Numbered from the stretch's first letter, positions 7,560 to 18,797 are shown. The stretch is 64,000 nucleotides of DNA from Lentilactobacillus kisonensis DSM 19906 = JCM 15041 (GCF_001434135.1 NZ_AZEB01000001.1:62001-126000), one strand, 5' to 3'. Made by a program: numbers and translations. The notes: generated from the letters alone by a model not told the origin.

Positions 7560-9640
7560 TGGCTAACAATTTCTTACTTGAAATCGGATTGGAAGAAATC
7601 CCCGCTCACGTTGTTACGCCAAGTATTAATCAACTGAAGAAACGCGCCAGTGATTTCTTGTCTGAGCAGCGGATTACATTTGAAAATATCAAAACGTTTA
7701 GCACGCCAAGACGGCTTGCATTATTTATTACCGGGTTAGCTGATAAGCAACCTGATATTGATAAGTCCGTTAAGGGTCCCGCTAAAAAGATTGCTCAAGA
7801 TGCCGATGGTAATTGGACGAAGGCAGCCATTGGCTTTTCTAAGGGCCAGGGTGCTTCTACTGATGACATTACGTTTAAAGACGTTAAGGGCACGCAATAT
7901 GTATTTGTTGAAAAGCACATCGCTGGTAAACCCGTTGACGAAATCTTAGCCGGTATGAAGGGTGTTATTACTGCAATGACTTTCCCAACCATGATGAAAT
8001 GGGGAACCTATTCTTTTGAATACGTTCGACCGATCAAGTGGCTAGTGGCTTTGCTTAACGCTAAAGTAATTCCAATTAAGATCTTGAACGTTACTGCTGA
8101 TCGGATTACCTCAGGGCACCGTTTCCTTGGCAAAGACGTTGAGTTAGCAAATGCGGACGAATATGAAGAAAAACTAACTGAACAATTTGTGGTAGCTGAT
8201 GCTAAGAAACGTAAAGAACTCATTTCCAAGCAAATTCATAAAATTGCCCAAGATAATAATTGGAAGATTAATCTTGACCCGGACTTACTGGAAGAAGTTA
8301 ATAATTTGGTCGAATGGCCAACGGCGTTTGCTGGTAATTTTGCCGATAAATATTTAACAATTCCAGATGAAGTCTTAATCACGTCAATGAAAGATCATCA
8401 ACGCTTCTTTTACGTAACGGATCAAGACGGTAAGTTGTTGCCACACTTTGTTTCTGTTCGAAATGGTAACGACTATGACTTGCAAAATGTGATCCAGGGA
8501 AATGAAAAGGTTTTGACGGCCCGTCTAGAAGATGCCATGTTCTTCTATCAAGAGGATCAGAAAAAATCAATTGCTGACTACGTTGAACGGTTGAAAAAGG
8601 TTAGTTTCCATGACAAAATTTCGACAATGTATGAGAAGATGCAACGGGTACAGGTGATTTCTCGTTACCTTGGGAAATTAGTTGGTCTTTCAGATGATGA
8701 ATTAAAAGATCTCAGCCGAGCTGCTGAAATTTATAAGTTTGACTTGATTACTGGAATGGTTGGTGAATTCGCTGAACTCCAAGGAATCATGGGTGAAAAA
8801 TATGCCCTGTTAAATGGCGAATCACCCGCCGTTGCGAAAGCAATTTCAGAACATTATATGCCAATTTCAGCCAATGGTGCGTTACCAAAATCCAATGTTG
8901 GGGCTGTTTTGGCGGTCGCCGATAAATTGGATAGTATTTTGACATTCTTTGCTGCTGGGATGATTCCAAGTGGCTCAAACGATCCATATGCACTTCGCCG
9001 ACAAGCAAGCGGGATTGTCCGGATCGCTGCTGATAAGAAGTGGAACTTTGATTTAATCGCAACCCTTAAGAATGTTATTGATGACGAAGAGAAGCAAGCG
9101 GTTGCTCCTAAGCTTGATATGAAGGGCCAGATCAATGCCGTTAGTAATTTCATGAAGGACCGTATTAAACAATTCTTGGATGATTTAGGAATTCGTTATG
9201 ATATTGCTGATGCCGTTACATCTGGATCACAAACAAATATTGTCTTTAACATTGCAAGTGGTAAGATGCTGCAGGACCATAAAGATGATAATGACTTTAA
9301 AGCCGTCATTGAATCCTTGACCCGGGTCCAACGTATTGCCAAGAAGGGTTCTTTTGCCAAGGATGATTTAACAGTTAACCCTGACCTCTTTGAAAATGAG
9401 TCTGAAAAGGTTCTCTTCGAAGCCGTCAAGAAGGCTGATGATGGCTTTACTGGTTTAGGTGCAGAAGAAGATTTTCAACGGTTAGCGCAGTTGAAGGATG
9501 ACATTAATACTTATTTTGATGCAACCATGATTATGGCTAAAGATGATCAATTAAAGAATAATCGTCTTCGCCAGCTCACACTTATTGCAAACATGATTAT
9601 GTTTGTGGGTGATTTAGACAAATTAGTTGTTAAGGGGTAA
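7559..9640 (+). CDS. glyS: Glycyl-tRNA synthetase beta subunit
   Basis: The beta subunit binds tRNA-Gly and is needed for charging. At 693 residues it is full length. It starts with FLLEIGLEEIPA, has an HD-like domain in the middle (MVGEFAELQGIMG near residue 400) and an anticodon-binding DALR-type C-terminus ending in an NRLRQLTLIANM region. It overlaps glyQ by one base. A terminator-like hairpin lies 70 bases after the stop. Confidence 0.98.
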   Translation: MANNFLLEIGLEEIPAHVVTPSINQLKKRASDFLSEQRITFENIKTFSTPRRLALFITGLADKQPDIDKSVKGPAKKIAQDADGNWTKAAIGFSKGQGASTDDITFKDVKGTQYVFVEKHIAGKPVDEILAGMKGVITAMTFPTMMKWGTYSFEYVRPIKWLVALLNAKVIPIKILNVTADRITSGHRFLGKDVELANADEYEEKLTEQFVVADAKKRKELISKQIHKIAQDNNWKINLDPDLLEEVNNLVEWPTAFAGNFADKYLTIPDEVLITSMKDHQRFFYVTDQDGKLLPHFVSVRNGNDYDLQNVIQGNEKVLTARLEDAMFFYQEDQKKSIADYVERLKKVSFHDKISTMYEKMQRVQVISRYLGKLVGLSDDELKDLSRAAEIYKFDLITGMVGEFAELQGIMGEKYALLNGESPAVAKAISEHYMPISANGALPKSNVGAVLAVADKLDSILTFFAAGMIPSGSNDPYALRRQASGIVRIAADKKWNFDLIATLKNVIDDEEKQAVAPKLDMKGQINAVSNFMKDRIKQFLDDLGIRYDIADAVTSGSQTNIVFNIASGKMLQDHKDDNDFKAVIESLTRVQRIAKKGSFAKDDLTVNPDLFENESEKVLFEAVKKADDGFTGLGAEEDFQRLAQLKDDINTYFDATMIMAKDDQLKNNRLRQLTLIANMIMFVGDLDKLVVKG

Positions 9641-9707
9641 TGAGTGCTTTTGATTGTACTAATTGACATTATATGATAGTATTTAAATACGTATCGCTAG
9701 GACAATA

Positions 9708-9733
9708 AGTCGCACTTTCTGGTGCGGCTTTTT
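9708..9733 (+). terminator. Intrinsic terminator or attenuator before dnaG
   Basis: Arms 9708-9715 and 9722-9729 (AGTCGCAC/GTGCGGCT) close on a six-base loop and are followed by Ts. The hairpin lies between a TTGACA at 9663-9668 and the dnaG ribosome-binding site. It may end glyS transcripts, attenuate a dnaG promoter, or both. Confidence 0.65.
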
Positions 9734-9775
9734 GCCGGTATTTATACAGGCTTTTAAAGATGGGAGGCGAAAACT

Positions 9776-11608
9776 ATCAAGATCCCAGAAGATGTGATTG
9801 AACAAGTCAGATCTCAGGTCAACATAGTCGATGTTGTTTCTCAATATGTTCAATTGAAACAATCAGGAAAGAATTTATTTGGCCTCTGTCCGTTTCACGA
9901 AGAACGGACCCCGTCTTTTTCTGTTTCGGAAGATAAGCAGATTTTTCATTGCTTTAGTTGTGGCCGTGGTGGCAATGTTTTTAAGTTTCTAATGGAGTTA
10001 CAAAACATTTCATTTCCAGAAGCCGTCAAAAAAGTTGCCGAGCTTGAAAATGTTCCACTTGATAAGAAATATCTTGTGAACCATGAAGGCGCTGGTAACA
10101 CAGCAGCTGATTCCAAGCAAAAGCAATTAATTGACCTTCATGAACAGACGGTGAAGCTGTATAACCATATTTTAACAAATACCAAAATGGGTCAACCAGC
10201 ACTAGATTATTTACACAAGCGTGGTGTTACGGATGATACAATTGCCACTTATAAGCTTGGATATGCGCCTTCTCAAAGATTATTAAAACCATTCTTTGAT
10301 GAACGAAAAGTTGATTACCAATTACTTCGTAAATCTGGCCTATTTTCTGAAGATCAAGATGGTAATTTACGTGACCGCTTTGTTGATCGAGTGATGTATC
10401 CAATTCGAAATGGTGGTGGTCAGACAGTTGGCTTTTCTGGTAGAATTTTGACGGCAAATCCGGATATGCCTAAGTATCTGAATAGTCCTGAGACCGAGAC
10501 GTTTAATAAACGAAAGATCTTGTTTAACCTCGACTTAGCACGAATGAATATCCGTAACAAACAACCGGCAATTTTATTTGAAGGCTTTATGGATGTCATC
10601 ACTGCTTATCAGGCTGGGATTAAGTCCGGAATTGCTTCGATGGGAACCAGCTTGACTGAGCAGCAAATTTACGATATTAAGCGGATTACGCATGATGTGG
10701 TTGTTTGTTACGATGGGGATACACCAGGCCAAAAGGCCATTAAACGCGCGATTGATGAATTTGGTGAGCACGATACAACGATTGATCTTAAAGTTGTTAC
10801 GGTTCCAGATGGAATGGACCCAGACGAGTTTATTCGTAACAAAGGAGCAGACGACTTTAACAAGTTGATTGATCACGCCCAAGCTCCGATTGAGTTTGAA
10901 CTCACTTATTTAAAAAAACAGTATAATTTACATTCTGAAGTTGATCAGGGAAATTATATCGCTGAAGCAATCAAATTAATCAGCCATATTGATTCAAGCA
11001 TTTCGCGTGATCTTTATTTGAATCGATTGGCAGATGAATTTTCGGTTGAAAAGAAACTTCTACAGCAACAATTGATGCCACTATTAAAGCGGACACCAGC
11101 AATGCCAAAATCAACAGATCATTATCAACGGCCTAATCCACCCGTGCAACAACAGCGGGCCAAGCACCTTTCTAAGGTTCAAGTCGCTGAGATGCAGTTG
11201 CTTAACCGGATGCTTCATTATCACGATGTTTGGCTAAAGGTTAGCAATATTCCAGGGTTTGCATTTGTTGATGAACAGTTTCAGATGCTATATCTCTTAG
11301 CTGAAGGCTATTTCACTAAGTTTAGTGAGTATAGCGTTGCAGCATTTAGTAATTTAATTACCGAAAATTCGTTGCAAAGTCTGTTGATTAATATTGAAAT
11401 GTTAGAACTGCCCGATGAACCAAGTGATCAAGAAATTGATAATTGTGTCAATGTATTGATGTACCAAGCGCCTGTTGATTCGAAATTAAAGAAAAAACGA
11501 TCTGAATTGACACAGGCGACCAAGATTGGTGATGTTGAGAAACAAAAGGAATTGATGATTGAGATCATAAAGCTTGAGCAACAAAAGAGAACGAAGCAAC
11601 AAGTCTAA
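9776..11608 (+). CDS. dnaG: DNA primase DnaG
   Basis: DnaG makes RNA primers for Okazaki fragments. The zinc-binding CPFH...HCFSCGRGG lies at about residues 37-65 and the TOPRIM core ([15 protein letters not shown]) at about 265-320, followed by a helicase-binding C-terminus. The first standard start in frame is GTG at 9794, but that is 26 bases from GGGAGG (9762-9767) and drops the conserved IPEDVIEQV lead. ATC at 9776 has normal spacing and restores it, so a non-canonical start (610 residues) is proposed. rpoD follows 17 bases after the dnaG stop. Confidence 0.9.
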   Translation: MKIPEDVIEQVRSQVNIVDVVSQYVQLKQSGKNLFGLCPFHEERTPSFSVSEDKQIFHCFSCGRGGNVFKFLMELQNISFPEAVKKVAELENVPLDKKYLVNHEGAGNTAADSKQKQLIDLHEQTVKLYNHILTNTKMGQPALDYLHKRGVTDDTIATYKLGYAPSQRLLKPFFDERKVDYQLLRKSGLFSEDQDGNLRDRFVDRVMYPIRNGGGQTVGFSGRILTANPDMPKYLNSPETETFNKRKILFNLDLARMNIRNKQPAILFEGFMDVITAYQAGIKSGIASMGTSLTEQQIYDIKRITHDVVVCYDGDTPGQKAIKRAIDEFGEHDTTIDLKVVTVPDGMDPDEFIRNKGADDFNKLIDHAQAPIEFELTYLKKQYNLHSEVDQGNYIAEAIKLISHIDSSISRDLYLNRLADEFSVEKKLLQQQLMPLLKRTPAMPKSTDHYQRPNPPVQQQRAKHLSKVQVAEMQLLNRMLHYHDVWLKVSNIPGFAFVDEQFQMLYLLAEGYFTKFSEYSVAAFSNLITENSLQSLLINIEMLELPDEPSDQEIDNCVNVLMYQAPVDSKLKKKRSELTQATKIGDVEKQKELMIEIIKLEQQKRTKQQV

Positions 11609-11625
11609 CTTCAGGAGGCATTTTG

Positions 11626-12801
11626 ATGGCTAACAAAAAAGCAAGTAAGGTAAAGGTAACAAAGGCAACTCAAAGCAAGAAGACAACATCAAGTAAGACT
11701 GCTAAGAAAGCCGATAAGCCGTATAAGAAGGTATTTGATGCCATTGTTAAAGAAAATAAACAAATTGGCCACATTACCTATGATGAACTCCAGAAGAAGA
11801 TCCAAGAACCATATTCTTTGAATGAGAAGGATATGGAGGGATTACTTGAAGAAATTGAAGATTCCGGAATCAGTGTCGTTGATGAAAACGGTGAACCAGA
11901 TCCCCGGGCTATTGGTGCCGCTAAGAAGGTCACTAAAAAGGAACTTTCTGATGTGTCGGCTCCAACTGGCGTTAAGATCAATGATCCAGTTAGAATGTAC
12001 CTTAAGGAAATTGGTCGGGTATCACTATTAAGTGCTGACGAGGAAATCTCACTTGCCAAGCGAATTGAGGATGGCGATGAAGAAGCTAAGCAGGAATTAG
12101 CTGAAGCCAATCTTCGTTTAGTTGTCTCGATTGCTAAACGTTATGTTGGTCGGGGAATGCAATTCCTTGATTTAATTCAAGAAGGAAACATGGGGTTGAT
12201 GAAGGCCGTTGAGAAGTTTGATTACCGCAAAGGGTTCAAATTCTCAACCTACGCAACTTGGTGGATCAGACAAGCAATTACTCGGGCAATTGCGGACCAG
12301 GCACGAACGATTCGAATCCCGGTTCACATGGTTGAAACAATTAACAAGTTAATCCGAATTCAACGTCAATTACTCCAAGACCTTGGCCGAGAGCCATTGC
12401 CCGAAGAAATTGGGGCTGAAATGGATATGCCGACTGAAAAAGTTCGGGAAATCTTGAAGATTGCGCAAGAGCCAGTTTCACTGGAAACACCAATTGGTGA
12501 AGAGGATGACTCACACCTTGGTGATTTCATCGAAGATCAAGATGCAACGTCACCAGCTGATCATGCGGCTTATGAACTATTGAAGGAACAATTGGAAAGC
12601 GTTTTGGATACGCTGACCGACCGAGAAGAAAACGTTCTGCGATTAAGATTTGGTCTTGATGATGGGCGGACACGAACGCTGGAGGAAGTTGGTAAGGTGT
12701 TTGGCGTTACTCGTGAACGAATTCGTCAAATTGAGGCTAAAGCGCTTCGAAAACTTCGCCACCCTTCTCGTAGTAAACAACTAAAAGACTTTTTAGAGTA
12801 A
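11626..12801 (+). CDS. rpoD: RNA polymerase primary sigma factor (sigma-A)
   Basis: This is the housekeeping sigma factor. A Lys-rich N-terminus is followed by region 1.1 (about residues 40-90), region 1.2 ([11 protein letters not shown]), region 2 ([17 protein letters not shown], then the -10-binding [15 protein letters not shown]), region 3, and region 4 with the helix-turn-helix [18 protein letters not shown]. It has 391 residues from the ATG at 11626, which follows AGGAGG; the TTG at 11623 is too close to that site. It forms the macromolecular-synthesis operon with dnaG. Confidence 0.98.
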   Translation: MANKKASKVKVTKATQSKKTTSSKTAKKADKPYKKVFDAIVKENKQIGHITYDELQKKIQEPYSLNEKDMEGLLEEIEDSGISVVDENGEPDPRAIGAAKKVTKKELSDVSAPTGVKINDPVRMYLKEIGRVSLLSADEEISLAKRIEDGDEEAKQELAEANLRLVVSIAKRYVGRGMQFLDLIQEGNMGLMKAVEKFDYRKGFKFSTYATWWIRQAITRAIADQARTIRIPVHMVETINKLIRIQRQLLQDLGREPLPEEIGAEMDMPTEKVREILKIAQEPVSLETPIGEEDDSHLGDFIEDQDATSPADHAAYELLKEQLESVLDTLTDREENVLRLRFGLDDGRTRTLEEVGKVFGVTRERIRQIEAKALRKLRHPSRSKQLKDFLE

Positions 12802-12809
12802 TTTAATTT

Positions 12810-12861
12810 AACAGGAACCCCAGGCAAGATGTAAATTTTGTTTGGGGGCTCCTGTTTTTTT
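12810..12861 (+). terminator. Terminator after rpoD
   Basis: Arms 12810-12822 and 12843-12856 (AACAGGA-CCCC with GGGG-TCCTGTT) are followed by a T-run. Confidence 0.85.
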
Positions 12862-12910
12862 GATTGGTTATAATTTATAATGAAATTATCAATTAACATG
12901 GGAGTTATTT

Positions 12911-13615
12911 ATGAATAGCACGCATTTATCAAAACGATTACAAGCGGTTAGTGACCACGTGGAATCTGGGAGCCGTTTAGCAGATATTGGCTCTGATCAC
13001 GCATACTTACCCATTTATTTAGCAAAGAACCACATTATTTCTTACGGGGTTGTCGGCGAGGTTGCCAAGGGACCACTTTCAAACGCAATTTCTGAAATTA
13101 AAAAGGCAGCTTTATTGGCTATCTTGCAGCCCAGGCTGGCTGATGGGCTCGCTGCCATTCAGCCTAATGATAATATCAACGTCATCACGATTGCTGGAAT
13201 GGGTGGGAACCTGATTCGTCACATATTGGAAGCTGGCAGGGCTAAATTGACTGGTACTGAAAAGCTAATTTTACAGCCTAACGTTGGCGAGGATACGGTC
13301 CGACGCTGGTTGATGACCAACGCTTATCAAATTAAGGCTGAACAGATTCTGGCTGAAGATGGCCATATTTACGAGATTATTACGGCAGTTAAAGTACCCC
13401 AAAAGGTCTCGTATACCGAGAAGGAATTGAAATTTGGCCCATTTTTGATTCGGGAAAAATCTCCCGTCTTTATCGAAAAATGGCAGGAAGAAGTCCGATT
13501 ACTTGAGAGGGTTATTAGTAATATGCAAAAGGCGTCACATAAAAATACTCAGAAAATTAACTTAATCAGCGATGAGATTCAAATAATTAAGGGAGTGATT
13601 AGTCGTGAAAGTTAA
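12911..13615 (+). CDS. trmK: tRNA (adenine(22)-N(1))-methyltransferase TrmK
   Basis: The protein is a class I SAM-dependent methyltransferase of the TrmK (COG2384) family, which methylates A22 of tRNA. The SAM site ADIGSDHAYLPIYL is near residue 24 and AGMGGNLIRHIL near residue 95, with LQPNVGEDTVRRWL following. The length of 234 residues is normal, and a C-terminal helical segment extends the fold. The start follows GGGAG. It overlaps the Nif3-family gene by 11 bases, a pairing found widely after sigma-A in Bacillota. Confidence 0.94.
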   Translation: MNSTHLSKRLQAVSDHVESGSRLADIGSDHAYLPIYLAKNHIISYGVVGEVAKGPLSNAISEIKKAALLAILQPRLADGLAAIQPNDNINVITIAGMGGNLIRHILEAGRAKLTGTEKLILQPNVGEDTVRRWLMTNAYQIKAEQILAEDGHIYEIITAVKVPQKVSYTEKELKFGPFLIREKSPVFIEKWQEEVRLLERVISNMQKASHKNTQKINLISDEIQIIKGVISRES

Positions 13616-14720
13616 GGATTTAGTTGACCGGTTTGAGCAGTTTGCTCCCAAAAAGTTAGCAATGGATCATGATCCAGTTGGGCTTCAAATTGGCTCCTTA
13701 AATAATGAGCTTCATAAGGTGATGACGACTCTGGACGTACGCCCAGAAGTCGTTGATGAAGCAATTGCTAACAGTGTTGACTTTATTTTTGCGCATCATC
13801 CAGTGATGTTTCACCCGGCCAAGAACCTGAACCTGGATGTTCCTCAAAATGCGATGTATGCAAAGCTACTTACCCACGGGATAACGGTTTACGCTGCTCA
13901 CACCAATCTTGATTCTGCCGACGGGGGGATGAATGATTGGTTAGCTCAACAGCTTGGATTATTGCATATTGGCGGGCTTGTTCCTGGATATGAAAGTTCA
14001 GTCTTTAGATTAACCGTTCAGGTTCCTAAGGTCTATGCTACGGCGGTTCGGATGTCTTTAGTAGATGCCGGCGGTGAGGTTAGCAGTGATCAGTTTGCGG
14101 GTTATACGTATGAGATCGATGGCACCGTTTATTATGTTCCCAAGGCGGGGGCTGACCCAACGATTGGCGTTGCGGGGGAGCCGAGGGAAGTTGAGGATTC
14201 GAGGCTTGAATTTGAGGTCCCTGAAAGAAAGCTTAGCACAGTTTTGAAGACGTTAAGGGATGTTCACCCCTTAAACAATCCACTCTATAATCTCATCAAG
14301 CTTGCCGATAAGCGTTATCGATTTACAATGGGGCGAATTGGTGAGTTGCCAACCCAAATGTCGTTAGAAGACTTCGCTAAAAAATGTAAGCAGGTTTTCA
14401 ATATTTCGGGACTACGAGTGATTGCAAATGATCTGAGTCGGCCAGTAAAAAAAGTGGCTATTTTAGGTGGTGACGGTGGCAAATTCTTCAACCTCGCGCA
14501 ACAAAAGGGGGCCGATGTCTATGTCACTGGTGATGTTTACTATCATACTGGGCATGATATGTTAGCCGCAGATTTGCCGGTTATCGACCCTGGCCACCAT
14601 ATTGAAAGCATTTGTATCCCTCGATTAGCCAGTCTGTTCCAAAAGTGGGCAACTGAAAACAATTGGCCATTGCAAGTGATTCAATCAAAGATTAATACAG
14701 ATCCATTTACATTTTTATGA
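13605..14720 (+). CDS. Nif3-like dinuclear metal-binding protein (YqfO/GTP cyclohydrolase I type 2 family)
   Basis: The protein has two Nif3 halves (about residues 1-125 and 250-370) separated by a CutA-like inserted domain, as in Bacillus YqfO. Metal ligands are visible in FAHHPVMFH, AAHTNLDSADGG, and the C-terminal DVYYHTGHDM and DPGHHIES. The biochemical role is unsettled; some databases call it GTP cyclohydrolase 1 type 2. The GTG start at 13605 lies inside the end of trmK, so translation is probably coupled. Confidence 0.92.
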   Translation: MKVKDLVDRFEQFAPKKLAMDHDPVGLQIGSLNNELHKVMTTLDVRPEVVDEAIANSVDFIFAHHPVMFHPAKNLNLDVPQNAMYAKLLTHGITVYAAHTNLDSADGGMNDWLAQQLGLLHIGGLVPGYESSVFRLTVQVPKVYATAVRMSLVDAGGEVSSDQFAGYTYEIDGTVYYVPKAGADPTIGVAGEPREVEDSRLEFEVPERKLSTVLKTLRDVHPLNNPLYNLIKLADKRYRFTMGRIGELPTQMSLEDFAKKCKQVFNISGLRVIANDLSRPVKKVAILGGDGGKFFNLAQQKGADVYVTGDVYYHTGHDMLAADLPVIDPGHHIESICIPRLASLFQKWATENNWPLQVIQSKINTDPFTFL

Positions 14721-14735
14721 TTTAAAGGAGTGTTT

Positions 14736-15977
14736 ATGATGTCAAAATACCCAGAATTAATAACCAATTTTTTGAACTTTGTTAAAATTAATACCCGCTC
14801 TGATCCAAATTCGACAACGATCCCATCAGCCGCCCGGGAAGCGAAGTTCCTAAACACCCTAGCAGAAATGCTTGAGAAAATGGAATTGAGCGATGTGCAT
14901 ACCAATGAGCAAAGTGCCTATGTTTTTGCGACGTTACCAGGAAATGTGGATCAAAAAGTACCAACCATTGGCTTCATTTCTCATATTGATACAGCTGACT
15001 TTAATGCTGAAAATATCAAGCCACAAATTGTTAAAAACTATGATGGTCAATCAGTGATTCAACTGGACAAAGAAGGAAAGTATACACTGGATCCAGCAAT
15101 CTTTTCCAGCTTGAAAAGGTATAAAGGCGATACCTTGATTACGACTGATGGGTCTACTTTACTGGGGGCGGATGATAAATCGGGGGTTGCGGAAATTATT
15201 GCAGCACTCACATATTTACGCGCTCATCCAGATATTAAACACGGTGATATTAAGGTTGGCTTTGGTCCTGATGAAGAAATCGGAACCGGCGCTGATCATT
15301 TTGACGTGACAGATTTTTGGGCTGATTTTGCTTACACGGTTGATGGTGGTCCATTAGGTGATTTAAATTATGAAACCTTTAATGCAGCTGACGCCAAGGT
15401 GACGATTCAGGGGACCGATGTCCATCCAGCCGAAGCTAAGGGCGTTATGGTAAATGCCATTCAGCTGGGAATGGACTTTCACCAAGCCTTACCAGATTTT
15501 GATCGGCCAGAGCGCACTGATGGACGCCAAGGCTTCTTTCACATCTATGATTTTGAAGGAACAGTTGATCACACAAGTCTGGCTTACATTATTCGTGACC
15601 ATGATCGTGATCGTTTTGAAGCACGGAAACGATTATTCAAGGGAATTGCCGACCAAATGAACAACGAATTGGGATCTGAACGGATTAAGGTGACCCTCAA
15701 GGACCAATATTATAATATGGGTGAAATCATTCAAAAAGATCCAACTGTTGTCCAAATTGCTGAACAGGCGATGAAAAACGTTGGCGTAAAACCAAATGTT
15801 TTCCCAGTCCGGGGTGGTACCGATGGTTCAAAAATCTCATTTATGGGGTTGCCGACGCCAAATTTATTTGCTGGCGGCGAAAATATGCACGGCCGGTTTG
15901 AGTATGTATCCGAGCAGACAATGGAAAAAGCAGTCGATGTGATCGTTGAAATGATCAAATTATACACCGAAAAATAA
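14736..15977 (+). CDS. pepT: Peptidase T (tripeptide aminopeptidase)
   Basis: PepT is an M20 zinc peptidase that removes the N-terminal residue of tripeptides, part of the rich peptide-use system of lactic acid bacteria. Metal and catalytic motifs are intact: FISHIDTAD near residue 85, GADDKSGVAEI near 145, PDEEIGTGAD near 180, and the C-terminal PVRGGTDGSKIS. The first ATG (14736) is five bases after AAAGGAG and a second at 14739 is eight bases away; either could be used. The length of about 413 residues is normal. Confidence 0.96.
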   Translation: MMSKYPELITNFLNFVKINTRSDPNSTTIPSAAREAKFLNTLAEMLEKMELSDVHTNEQSAYVFATLPGNVDQKVPTIGFISHIDTADFNAENIKPQIVKNYDGQSVIQLDKEGKYTLDPAIFSSLKRYKGDTLITTDGSTLLGADDKSGVAEIIAALTYLRAHPDIKHGDIKVGFGPDEEIGTGADHFDVTDFWADFAYTVDGGPLGDLNYETFNAADAKVTIQGTDVHPAEAKGVMVNAIQLGMDFHQALPDFDRPERTDGRQGFFHIYDFEGTVDHTSLAYIIRDHDRDRFEARKRLFKGIADQMNNELGSERIKVTLKDQYYNMGEIIQKDPTVVQIAEQAMKNVGVKPNVFPVRGGTDGSKISFMGLPTPNLFAGGENMHGRFEYVSEQTMEKAVDVIVEMIKLYTEK

Positions 15978-15980
15978 ATT

Positions 15981-15997
15981 GGTCAAAAAAGGTCAAA
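15981..15997 (+). promoter_or_regulatory. CtsR operator before clpB
   Basis: GGTCAAAAAAGGTCAAA is a direct match to the CtsR heptad repeat (RGTCAAANANRGTCAAA). A likely promoter, TTGTTT at 16001-16006 and GATAAC at 16023-16028, starts three bases after it, so CtsR binding would block RNA polymerase. This predicts heat-shock control of clpB. Confidence 0.88.
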
Positions 15998-16123
15998 TAA
16001 TTGTTTTTAGTTCCTTAAATTTGATAACATAATAACAGACAGTTTGAAATGAAAATGATCTATTTTTGTTTCGAACTTTTTTATTAGAGATATTAAAATA
16101 CAGACAGGTAAGGTGGTCATTTA

Positions 16124-18721
16124 ATGAATCCTGATAATTTAACCGAAGCAGTCACCCAAGCAATTTCTCAGGCACAACAGATCGCAACGACTCGCAAGCA
16201 ACAAAATATCACGGTCGCTCACTTGTTCAAATTCTTAGTTCAGCCAGGGGAATTAGCCCGGGAAATTTATTCTCAATTAGGGTTGAATCTGGCTAACGTT
16301 AATTCTGAATTAGACAATGAAATTGATGAAATTGCAACCGTCGAGGGTAGCAATATTAATTATGGACAATCACTGTCATCAAACCTTTACGAACTGCTAC
16401 AGGATGCTGAGCAGATTAAGAATGAGTTTGGTGACTCATTCATTGCGGTTGATACACTGACAATTGCCGTCATGCAACTTCACGGTGATAAGTTTGCTGA
16501 TTATTTAACTAGCCAGGGCGTTACTGAGCAGAAGGTTAGAAACGTCGTTGAAAAAATCCGTGGTGGCCAAAAAGTAACGACGAAGAACCAAGAAGATAGT
16601 TATCAATCATTGGAAAAGTACGGCACTGATTTAGTCCAGGCAGCTCGTGACAATAAATTAGGGCCAATCATTGGTCGTGATGAAGAAATTCTTGATGTTA
16701 TCAGAATTTTGTCTCGGAAAACTAAAAATAATCCTGTCTTGATTGGGGCTCCTGGAGTTGGTAAAACAGCCGTTGTTGAAGGGCTGGCTTTGCGAATCGC
16801 TTCCGGGGATGTTCCCGAAAACTTGAAAAATAAAACAATTTTCCAACTCGATATGGGCTCATTAATCGCTGGCGCTAAATACCGGGGTGAGTTTGAAGAA
16901 CGGCTGCAGGCGGTCTTAAAAGAGGTCAAAAAAGCTGAAGGCCAAATCATCATGTTTATTGATGAAATCCATAATATCGTTGGCGCGGGTAAAGCTGAGG
17001 GCAGCATGGATGCTGGCAATATTTTAAAGCCAATGTTGGCTCGTGGTGAACTTCATTTAATCGGTGCAACTACGATTGATGAGTATCGAAAGTACATGGA
17101 AAAGGATAAGGCCCTCGAACGGCGGTTCCAACGCGTCATGGTTCATGAACCATCTGTTGAAGATACGATCACAATTTTGCGCGGCCTATCGGAAGGCTTG
17201 GAAATTCATCACGGTGTTCGGATCCATGATAATGCGCTGGTAGCGGCTGCTAAATTATCTGATCGCTACATCACGGACCGAAACCTGCCTGACAAGGCAA
17301 TTGATTTGGTTGACGAGGCTTCTGCCGAAATCCGGGTTGAAATGAATTCTAGTCCAACTCAATTAGACCAAGCCCGGCGGCAATTAATGCGCCAAGAGGT
17401 TGAACAGACCGCCTTAAAAGAGGAAACGGATGACGCCTCGAAGAAGCGATTAAAAGAGCTTCAAGCAGAATTGGCTAATACGCAAGAAAAGGTTAATGCG
17501 TTAAACGCCCGCTGGAAGCAGGAAAAAGACGCCATTCAAAAAATTAGTGACAAGAAAAAGCAGTTAGATCAGGCGAAAAATGACTTGAAACAGGCTGAAA
17601 ACACCTATGATCTCAATAAAGCTGCTGTGTTGCAACACGGGACAATTCCTCAATTAGAGGCTGAATTATCAAAGTTGGAACAAAATGATCAACATGCTGA
17701 TTGGCTAGTTTCTGAATCAGTAACTGCTAACGAAATTGCGAGCGTTGTAAGTCGCGAAACGGGGATTCCGGTTACTAAGTTAGTTGAAGGTGAACGAAAA
17801 AAATTGCTTCGTCTCGCTGATAACTTGCATCAACGGGTGATTGGGCAAGACGCTGCCGTAACGGCCGTTTCAGACGCCGTTATTAGGTCGCGTGCAGGGT
17901 TACAGGATCCAAGTCGGCCATTAGGGTCATTCTTGTTTCTAGGTCCTACTGGCGTTGGTAAGACCGAATTAGCCAAGGCATTAGCTGAAGATCTATTTGA
18001 TTCAGAGAACCATATGGTTAGAATCGACATGTCAGAATATATGGAAAAGGAATCGGTTTCGAGGTTAGTGGGTGCTGCGCCTGGTTATGTTGGTTATGAA
18101 GAGGGTGGTCAACTAACGGAAGCCGTTCGACGTAATCCATATACAATTGTCTTGTTTGATGAAATTGAAAAGGCCCATCCGGATGTTTTCAATATTTTAC
18201 TTCAAGTACTCGATGACGGCCGTTTAACTGATAGTCAGGGTCGAACGATTGACTTTAAAAATACCATTTTAATTATGACTTCTAATCTTGGATCGGACAT
18301 TTTATTAGCCGGTACAGATGACAATGGTGACATTTCTGATCAAGCTAAGCAGCGGGTTAATCAGTTGTTGAAGACCTCGTTTAAGCCCGAATTTTTGAAC
18401 CGAATTGATGACGTGATTATGTTCACGCCACTTTCGCGGGCGGATATTAAGATGATCGTCCAAAAACTGATTGATCAGTTATCAGAACGTACCAAGGCCC
18501 AAGATATCACATTGTCAATTGCAGACGATGCTAAGGAATGGATTGCCAAGAACGGGTATGAGCCACAATATGGCGCACGGCCGTTGCAACGGTATGTTAC
18601 TAATGTTGTCGAAACACCATTGGCTAAGATGATTGTGGCCGATCAAGTTAAGCCCCACAGTGTTGTCCACATTAACTTAGACGGTGACCATTTAAAGTTT
18701 GTCGCTGAAAAGTTAGCCTAA
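16124..18721 (+). CDS. clpB: Chaperone ClpB (Hsp100 disaggregase)
   Basis: ClpB is an AAA+ hexamer that, with DnaK, extracts and refolds aggregated proteins. It has a Clp N-domain (residues 1-145), a first ATPase with GAPGVGKT near residue 208, and a coiled-coil middle domain (about 400-520, Lys/Gln/Glu-rich). The second ATPase has GPTGVGKT near 607 and is followed by the C-terminal D2 small domain. The middle domain identifies ClpB rather than ClpC or ClpE. The product is 865 residues with an intact frame, under the CtsR operator upstream. Confidence 0.98.
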   Translation: MNPDNLTEAVTQAISQAQQIATTRKQQNITVAHLFKFLVQPGELAREIYSQLGLNLANVNSELDNEIDEIATVEGSNINYGQSLSSNLYELLQDAEQIKNEFGDSFIAVDTLTIAVMQLHGDKFADYLTSQGVTEQKVRNVVEKIRGGQKVTTKNQEDSYQSLEKYGTDLVQAARDNKLGPIIGRDEEILDVIRILSRKTKNNPVLIGAPGVGKTAVVEGLALRIASGDVPENLKNKTIFQLDMGSLIAGAKYRGEFEERLQAVLKEVKKAEGQIIMFIDEIHNIVGAGKAEGSMDAGNILKPMLARGELHLIGATTIDEYRKYMEKDKALERRFQRVMVHEPSVEDTITILRGLSEGLEIHHGVRIHDNALVAAAKLSDRYITDRNLPDKAIDLVDEASAEIRVEMNSSPTQLDQARRQLMRQEVEQTALKEETDDASKKRLKELQAELANTQEKVNALNARWKQEKDAIQKISDKKKQLDQAKNDLKQAENTYDLNKAAVLQHGTIPQLEAELSKLEQNDQHADWLVSESVTANEIASVVSRETGIPVTKLVEGERKKLLRLADNLHQRVIGQDAAVTAVSDAVIRSRAGLQDPSRPLGSFLFLGPTGVGKTELAKALAEDLFDSENHMVRIDMSEYMEKESVSRLVGAAPGYVGYEEGGQLTEAVRRNPYTIVLFDEIEKAHPDVFNILLQVLDDGRLTDSQGRTIDFKNTILIMTSNLGSDILLAGTDDNGDISDQAKQRVNQLLKTSFKPEFLNRIDDVIMFTPLSRADIKMIVQKLIDQLSERTKAQDITLSIADDAKEWIAKNGYEPQYGARPLQRYVTNVVETPLAKMIVADQVKPHSVVHINLDGDHLKFVAEKLA

Positions 18722-18797
18722 GTACTGTTAACGATAAGTAATAGTCGGGGCATGATTCAGTTAATCAGGAAGTTATTTTAATGAAAGTGAGGCGGCT

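Noticed and set aside
8787-9153. Minus-strand frames of 91 and 99 codons inside glyS
   Set aside because: Both are shadows of the glyS reading frame without initiation signals.
16603-17019. 138-codon minus-strand frame inside clpB
   Set aside because: It is opposite the conserved first ATPase domain; the open frame follows from clpB codon use.
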